Assembly (NCBI GenBank): GCA_914767715.1
Contig: OU612070.1
Location: forward strand, 14,089,501 to 14,153,500
DNA from: Membranipora membranacea
Lineage: Eukaryota > Bryozoa > Gymnolaemata > Cheilostomatida > Membraniporidae
Length of the DNA stretch: 64,000 nt
Direction of reading: 5' to 3'
Part shown: positions 57,801 through 64,000 of the stretch, one piece after another
Layout of the letters: each line of letters opens with the position of its first letter
Numbering within the stretch: the stretch's first letter is position 1
Notes under the pieces: generated by a model
Database searches by the model: none
The model's input: the letters and a program-made list of their open reading frames with translations, nothing else
Told to the model about the DNA's origin: nothing
Position numbers and translations under genes: made by a program

Positions 57801-60800
57801 CTATCTAACTATCAATGCTACGGCTAAGTTAGCTCAATCATATAACTTCATCTGGCTTACCAAAGCTTGGGGCAAACCGACAATGTCCCAAACTCCCTGG
57901 TTCACTGCTAGACTTAGAGAGGGATGATAGATTGTCCTCTCTCTGTCATGGGGAGACAACCTGTTAACTCCACCCACATTGCTTAAGTGTCTTTCTGAAG
58001 TTTAAATGGCTAGGTTTTTACATCTAATCTACATCTCAATCCAATCTTCATTTTAGTCTGAAATCTATAACTGAGATTCTCGGCGTAGCTCAGGGCTTTT
58101 GCTCACTTTTTTACCCAAACTCCTATTTTGGGACACCCTTTGTCTATCTTGGTGCTCTTTAAACCACTGATGCCAATGCTGGGCTTTGCCCAGCATAGCC
58201 ACCAGTCAAAAATTTAAATAAAGAGTTGTGGCATCAAAGCATTGAGCCAGTAGCTTTGAATGGAGTTATATGAGCTCTCAAAATGTAGGGAGTATCTTCT
58301 TCCCCAGCCATCCACCATTAGTGATAACTAATGTTGTTGTTGACCAATCAGTTGCCTTTAAAATCTAGCTGAGATCCAACCCAAATAAAAATGTTGGATC
58401 TCAGCTAGATTTTAAAAGCACCTTATTGGTCAGCATCAACATTAGTCATCACTAATGGTCGATGGCTGGGGAAGAAGATACTCCCTTCATTTTTAAAGCT
58501 CATATAACTCCATTCAAAGCTACTGGCTAGATGTTTTGATGCCACAACTGCCTATTTAAATTTTTGACTGGTGGCTGTGCTGGGCAAAGCCCAGCTGCGT
58601 CAGCAGTGGTTCAAACAGTGCTGTACACCATAGGGCTGTTCTCTCAGATACCGGGCAGTGAGATCGTGTGAGATAGCAGAGATATGCTGGAGGTGCTGGT
58701 CTGGAACTGAGTCTATATTCTGCTGCTAACCACTCTGTCTGCTATCCCTACTCGTTAACAATGGCCATGGATAATAATATTTTAAATGTAGAAAAATAAT
58801 AATGCTGATTAAAGTGTGGCAAATAGTGTCTGTATTACGCATTCTTATTCTTTAAGCTACATAGTGACTAGCGACATAGTTACTCATTGGTGTCATATAA
58901 AACTGTAACCATAATTTTCATAAGCTCACATATATTATTCTCAAACACACAAACTACAGTATCAGAGAATTCTGTAAACGCATGGGGTTGGAATTTTGAA
59001 CTTACTTGAAGCAAAATGGCCAAACCACGAAGTTAAGGTTATGATCTCATTTGGTAACTTTTTTTGGTACTGGAATACATCCCCCAGTGTCGCACATCTC
59101 CCTGCTTTTTGAGAATAACCTCGTTTCCTCATCAAAATGTTTGCTGTCGCAAAAACTGATTCGATAATAACGCAAGAAAAGCCTTTGGACGGCCAAACGA
59201 TCTTCAATTCGTTCTTGATAAGTTGAAGAACAAATTAATTTGATTAGATTTGTTTTGCTCTTCCTTATACTAGAAATTATTCTTTTAAATAAACCATAAA
59301 ATTTGTGATGCGTTTTAGCTTTAAACCAGTTTCCCAATATGATAATATCAGTAACTTAATATAAAATACTGTGGATTATATGTCTGCAATATCCATGTCT
59401 AAGTAAATGAATATTTTGCTATTTTAAATTTTAGAATGATGAGATTGAAACGGCCCAGTTCACTTTTGAGAAGTTCATAGCTTTATACCACAAGATCTGT
59501 CCAAGGACGGATATAGAAGATCTATTCGCTGAGATGTAAGTTAGCAATAAATGCGCAATATGTGCTCCTAGATCCTTTGGTTAGATTGTAAAATACCTCT
59601 ACTGATTACAATCACGCAAACCTGCGGTTTTGTCAGCTGAGTGATTGCTTGAGTAGATTATACCAATGAATTAACTGCTGCATTACACCAGCCATATAAG
59701 CTCGCTTATCATTTGGGTTCAAATCAAACTTTTATCTATCCCTCCATATACAGACCAGACCCTCATATATCATAATATTAGTTATACTAGTTATATAATG
59801 TTATAATATGTTATTTTATTACAATGTTATATTATTATAATTATATATAATGTGATATTAGCTATATCAGTATTTCCTATGAAATATTTGCAGAAGCTAC
59901 CATAAGAACCACATAACAGCATCTCAGCTGATGGATTTTATGAATGACACGCAGCGAGACCCACGACTCAACGAAATACTCTGTCCGTTCTATGACCGTA
60001 CCAGGACACTGCAACTCATCAACAGATATGAGACTGACGCCAACTTCATCAGTCGAGGTAATACAGTAGAGTTATCACCCTCTTATATATCTTATATCCC
60101 TCATCAGACTTTAGACTTGTTCATTTACTACTCTGCTTGTATGGTTTGTGCTGAATTCACTTAGACATGATGACTGGCTTTATATCAAGTCCCTCCTCTC
60201 CATAAGCTTGGAAGTTTGGAGTTTGTCCCATGTTGACTGCCCTAAAAAGAGGTGGGCTGAAGTTTGTAAAGCAATCAGAATAGAAATACGAATCCCTCCA
60301 CGTTAACAGAATGTTCATTGCGCACATCTAATGGTTCATCAGGTCTAAAATATGCAACACTAGTATAAGCAAACATGCATGTATCTATAAGACATACCTC
60401 CATTACAGTATTACTACAACTATGACTAGTACCAGTATCTAGAACTATATCTAGATTTAGTACTATAACATTATGTTTTACTTGGACTATTAGCTAGTAG
60501 TATAACTAGTACTAGAAGCGGAACTTCATCTCTTACTATGACGTTATGGAGTACTTTAACTGTTCGCTAGTTCTATAACTAGTAATATAACTAATACCAT
60601 TATCTCCCTATTATTATTGTAGAGTGGTTATCTTACGAGGGGTTCTGTAGATATCTGATGTCCGATGAGAACGCCGCCATGTTCCTCGATAGGCTGGATA
60701 TATACCAGGATATGGACCAGCCTCTATCTCATTACTACATCAACTCATCACATAATACTTACCTAGTGGGCCGACAGTTTGCTGGTCAATCCAGTGTTGA

Positions 60801-63276
60801 AATGTACAGACAGGTGCTTATTGCAGGCTGTCGGTGAGTTTTAACATGTCCTATTTTGACGTGCCATATCCTTTTGGCAATCAGGGGGTGGGTCTATTAA
60901 AAACGGCTAAAATCGCTATCTGATCATTCCTTGCTGCTTTTGTAGTTTTTATTCCCATGTTACAGTGTGGATATGGGGACTATTAGCTTGTGGTTTGCTT
61001 AATACTTAACTCAGATCATTGTATTATTTTATAAAGGTGTATAGAACTAGATTGTTGGGATGGACCTAACAATGATCCTGTGATTACACACGGTAAGGCC
61101 ATGTGTACTGATATCAGCTTCAAAGAAGTTATACTGGCCATCAAGGAGACGGCATTCGTCACTTCAGATTATCCTGTCATACTTTCGTTTGAGAATCATT
61201 GCTCGTAAGTCACTTTCTGTACTAGCAAAGAGTACCTTGTACCTGTACATTTACTAGCATTAAAACTAAAGTCTGTAAACAGCAGCACTTTAACTAAAAT
61301 ATCCTGAGTTTTTTATAATTTTACTTCTGATGATACGGAGTCATTTCCCCAATTGGTACGTTCAAAGAACATATAACTACTGAATTGGTACATGAACAAA
61401 AATAGATGAAAGAATTTTAGTTAATGTCCATCATTGAAGTCTCATTTGTGTCTCTCTATTGATTGATAATTGTCTTTTTGTGCGATGTCATAGATTAAAT
61501 TAAAGCTTTATTATGTTTTTGTTCCCATAGCAAGCACCAACAATTTATCTTGGCAAAATGGTGTGAGGATGTATTTGGAGATATGTTACTAAAAGAGGCA
61601 TTGCCCGAAGTACCTGTAAGTGTTCCCTCAACAATATGTTCTTTTAAATCATTTATAAGAAAATTAAGCGGAATTATATTAAAATATGCCATGCCATCAT
61701 ACTAAGTTATAACTTTTGGAAATTGTGCTATAACATTTCTCTCTCAATGATATTAGGGACAAACCAATTAAATCTAATAACTAATATTTGTACGCCTGAG
61801 GAATCGCCTAAAATGACTGACCATTTATCTCTTTGGTATTGTGACATGTGGGTAGGCATGAGCCAGGGTTGATCTACTTGACAAGAACGGGTATCGGACC
61901 CGGCAGCTCTCATACAATATTTCTCTTTCATAACGTTAGAAAATTGAGTGCACTGTGTTCCGACCATGGACTTAATAATTATTGTAAGTCTATGGTTCCC
62001 ACTTATTTGTGTTTACATAATGTCCATGTAACCAAGCTGAATAGCAGTTAATTGTTTCCACTTTAAATAAGTTTTCTCTATCTGTAGCTAAAGTCTGGTA
62101 AGCCATTACCTTCACCCCAACAGCTCAAACGAAAAATCCTCATAAAGAATAAACGGCTGAAGGCGGAAGTGGAGCATGAACAGTTAGAAAGGTTCCTGAA
62201 GGGAGAGCGGAGTGTTGTGGAAACTATAGATACCTCAGAAAATGTAGAAGGAGAAGAAGCTGTCAACGGTGGTATGGATATTAATTGTTTCTTTAATTAT
62301 TGAGTTTTCTCAAAAGTTAATAAATAAATTTAATTAAAAATTGTTTACCTCACACATTTAATATGCAATAGAAAAGCAGATTATGTATGATTTCTTATGA
62401 TGGTTGCTCATTGCTACCAGTGACTTATATAATGTATCATATAATATATAATACTAACATTTTATCATTGACTCACAGTTTTCCTTAAGTCTTGCTCATG
62501 TATGTATCATAGTCACAATAGTTCAGCAACAAGCATGCTCCCAACTATCCATATTATATTCTGCTCTTGTTTTTTTAACATGCTGTTGTGGCATTTTTGA
62601 CTGCTAGCAAACTCAACCAACAGTGACCTATTAGGCCTCATCTCTCACTATTGAGGTTTACTTTACTTTAGATGTGAATGCCAACAGTGTGGCCCCGTTG
62701 TCTCAGTCAGAAGACGTCGCACATCCAGAGAAGCAGCCTAACTCAACTCAGTTAGTCGACCTAGTAGTCAGTGAGTCACAGTTCCTAGAAATGAAAGAGA
62801 AACATGACGCTGAAAAAGAAGACAAAATAAAGCTCAAACTTGTTGGAAAGACGGTAGGTTATGGCTATATGTGATATGTGAAAAAGGGTTTAAAGAAGTG
62901 AGTTGTGAAATAATTAATTTTTGATGCGATTGGGACAAAATCAACAGGACACAATACAAGAAATACCTAGATAAGGTATCTTCAATTTCAATTCAAACCT
63001 TTTTATATTATAAGGTTGGAGGTGAAATTTAAGACTGTGATCGTTTTTGTTTGTGTTTTGGTGATTTTTGTTATAATGACAGTATAATGATTATGATATT
63101 TATATTGTTCATGTGTGTTTTGTTTATTTATTAGGACAGTATAAATACTGATGATGAATCACAGATTATACAGAATTACCATTATGAGTCAGCAACTACA
63201 AACATACATCCCTACCTCTCATCTTTAGTTAACTATATACAACCTGTCAAGTTCCAGGGATTCGATATCGCTGAGG
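51821..63276 (+). CDS. PLCB: Phosphoinositide phospholipase C-beta, first 13 coding exons (partial)
   Basis: Hydrolyses PIP2 to IP3 and diacylglycerol downstream of Gq at the plasma membrane. Exons: 51821-51904, 52471-52551, 53101-53160, 55913-56136, 56517-56652, 59435-59535, 59894-60057, 60623-60833, 61037-61204, 61531-61615, 62088-62271, 62672-62853, 63135-63276; phases are consistent over 607 residues. PH-like region about 1-150 ([18 protein letters not shown]), with a Ser/Asn-rich insert near 76-92. EF-hand region about 155-310 ([38 protein letters not shown]). X box from about 311: catalytic His327 in NSSHNTYL, Glu357 and Asp359 in IELDCWDG, His372 in ITHGKAM, Glu406 in SFENH. Linker about 440-560 includes an acidic GEEAVNG-type stretch; Y begins at [16 protein letters not shown]. 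Closest by memory to PLCB4/NorpA. The start ATG is the first in its open frame; exon 1 uses a weak donor, GTTGGT. Y, C2 and the C-terminal coiled coil lie past the window. Confidence 0.95.
52215..52335. repeat. AAATGAAT/ATAA low-complexity repeat in PLCB intron 1
   Basis: Irregular run of AAATAAATGAATGAATAAA-type units. Apparent ORFs across it on the minus strand are artefacts of the repeat. Confidence 0.8.
52371..52398. repeat. 28-bp palindrome, CAATGAACTA type, with 5-bp direct repeats
   Basis: Arms TCAATGAACTAAAG and its reverse complement with the centre at GG (one base off symmetry). TTTAA lies immediately before (52366-52370) and after (52399-52403). In PLCB intron 1, far from the other copies, so the module is dispersed. 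Confidence 0.78.
53161..55912. other. PLCB intron 3
   Basis: 2.75 kb, AT-rich, no supportable exon; contains a C run near 55667-55680. Ends in a strong pyrimidine tract, GTTTTTTTTAG. Confidence 0.6.
56818..56893. repeat. Hairpin in PLCB intron 5
   Basis: ATATAAGATTTTTGAAAA at the left pairs with TTTTCAAAAATCTTATAT at the right around a 35-40-bp loop that itself pairs weakly. Confidence 0.7.
58150..58630. mobile_element. About 480-bp foldback element in PLCB intron 5
   Basis: Two long inverted arms of about 220 bp (58161-58385 and 58395-58614) meet at a short loop. Paired blocks include GTTGGATCTCAGCTAGATTT, ATGGCTGGGGAAGAAGATAC and AAATTTTTGACTGGTGGCTG. Each arm also contains a small palindrome, GCTGGGCTTTGCCCAGC or its mirror. 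No ORF. A foldback MITE. Confidence 0.85.
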
Positions 63277-64000
63277 GTGAGTCATCATCTCATCATCACT
63301 ACTTCGTAATCATCTTTGTGACTTCTATGAAGTTCGTTTTAATTTGTCTTAGTTTAAGCCCTCAAACTGTGTCCGGATAGCTGGTAGTGGCATTTCATTA
63401 TCAACCACTCGCCACTTTGTTGGGAAAATGGTTGATAATGAAATGCCACTACCAGCTATCCCGACACAGTTTGAGCGCTTCAACTAAATTTGCCCCCATT
63501 ATGGCCGCTGGATGCTCACTTGACTTCCAGTGCTTTGAGGAGAGCAACTCCAAATGCAGGAAATTGGAAACAACCTGTTCTATATGTGGCTGCTGTTCTT
63601 CAAACATACCCATTGATGCTTTCAGGCCACAAGTGGATTCACCCCCTCTTTCTTACAACCTATATCCTCTGATTTTGGATCTGGGGCTAAACAGAGTTTC
63701 CTAAATCCTTATTTCTGAATGTGTGATATTTTAACCAGCCTATTGCTATTGTCTATTAACTCAACACTATTTCCAATTTCAAGATGTTTTTATTTAATAA
63801 TATTGTTGTGTTTCTGAACTAAGCTGACATTGGCAGTTAATATCATTATCGTGTTTCTCCCGTTGGCCAATGAAACATGAGAACCCTACTGCTTGCCCCC
63901 CTGTGCTTGGGCTACATCGACAATCTCTAATGCAATCACTTTTCAACAGTTGTCAACTGATACAGATGCTGCCAAAATTGCATTATTCAATATAATTTTT
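63277..64000. other. PLCB intron 13 (partial) with hairpin MITE
   Basis: Inverted arms 63356-63408 and 63428-63480 (for example AGCTGGTAGTGGCATTTCAT and its reverse complement) around a 20-bp loop. The rest is non-coding up to the window end. Confidence 0.75.

Larger units (their letters stand above)
56653..59434. other. PLCB intron 5 with two foldback elements
   Basis: 2.8 kb without coding signal. Holds a small hairpin (56818-56893) and a large foldback (about 58150-58630). Confidence 0.6.

Overview
This window is metazoan nuclear DNA: AT-rich, with genes split into small exons by GT-AG introns, many retroelements, and many short inverted-repeat (MITE-like) insertions. Both host genes are animal-type (a type II membrane sulfotransferase with WSC domains, and a G-protein-regulated phospholipase C-beta). 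The sequence alone does not name the species. A basal or marine invertebrate such as a sponge is plausible, but that is a guess.

Layout. (1) Bases 304-23262 and 32084-43278 are two direct copies of one tandem segmental duplication. Each copy carries an intact 11-exon minus-strand gene (copy A 345-9163, copy B 32121-40249) encoding a Golgi-type protein: an N-terminal membrane anchor, about one and a half WSC domains, and a carbohydrate (Gal/GlcNAc-type) sulfotransferase domain. (2) The copies differ by later insertions, and each copy often serves as the other's empty site. Copy A has an 8.05-kb segment with subrepeat-bearing terminal inverted repeats (9709-17760), a Ty3/Gypsy LTR retrotransposon (18227-23240, TSD TTAGC) and an intronic MITE. 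Copy B has a 5'-truncated non-LTR element (41018-43151) containing a solo LTR (42489-42952, TSD ACTGC), and a 30-bp perfect palindrome inserted inside an older MITE. (3) Between the copies (23263-32083) are three non-LTR retrotransposon remnants. The largest (26743-31692) encodes an RNase H1-type hybrid-binding domain, an ORF1-like protein, an endonuclease and a reverse transcriptase, and is broken by a 677-bp hAT-like element with an 8-bp TSD. (4) Bases 43279-51820 show no supportable gene, only repeats and one short U2-snRNA-like motif. (5) Bases 51821-63276 hold the first 13 coding exons of a plus-strand phospholipase C-beta gene: the PH-like region, EF hands, complete X box with catalytic His and Ca2+ ligands, the acidic X-Y linker and the start of Y. 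The rest lies beyond the window.

The most unusual signals are: a WSC plus CHST-type sulfotransferase fusion kept intact in two copies; a large TIR element with no recognisable transposase; a set of 20-37-bp palindromes, several flanked by short direct repeats; and a 22-bp tandem repeat that multiplies a 3' splice site next to a sulfotransferase exon.
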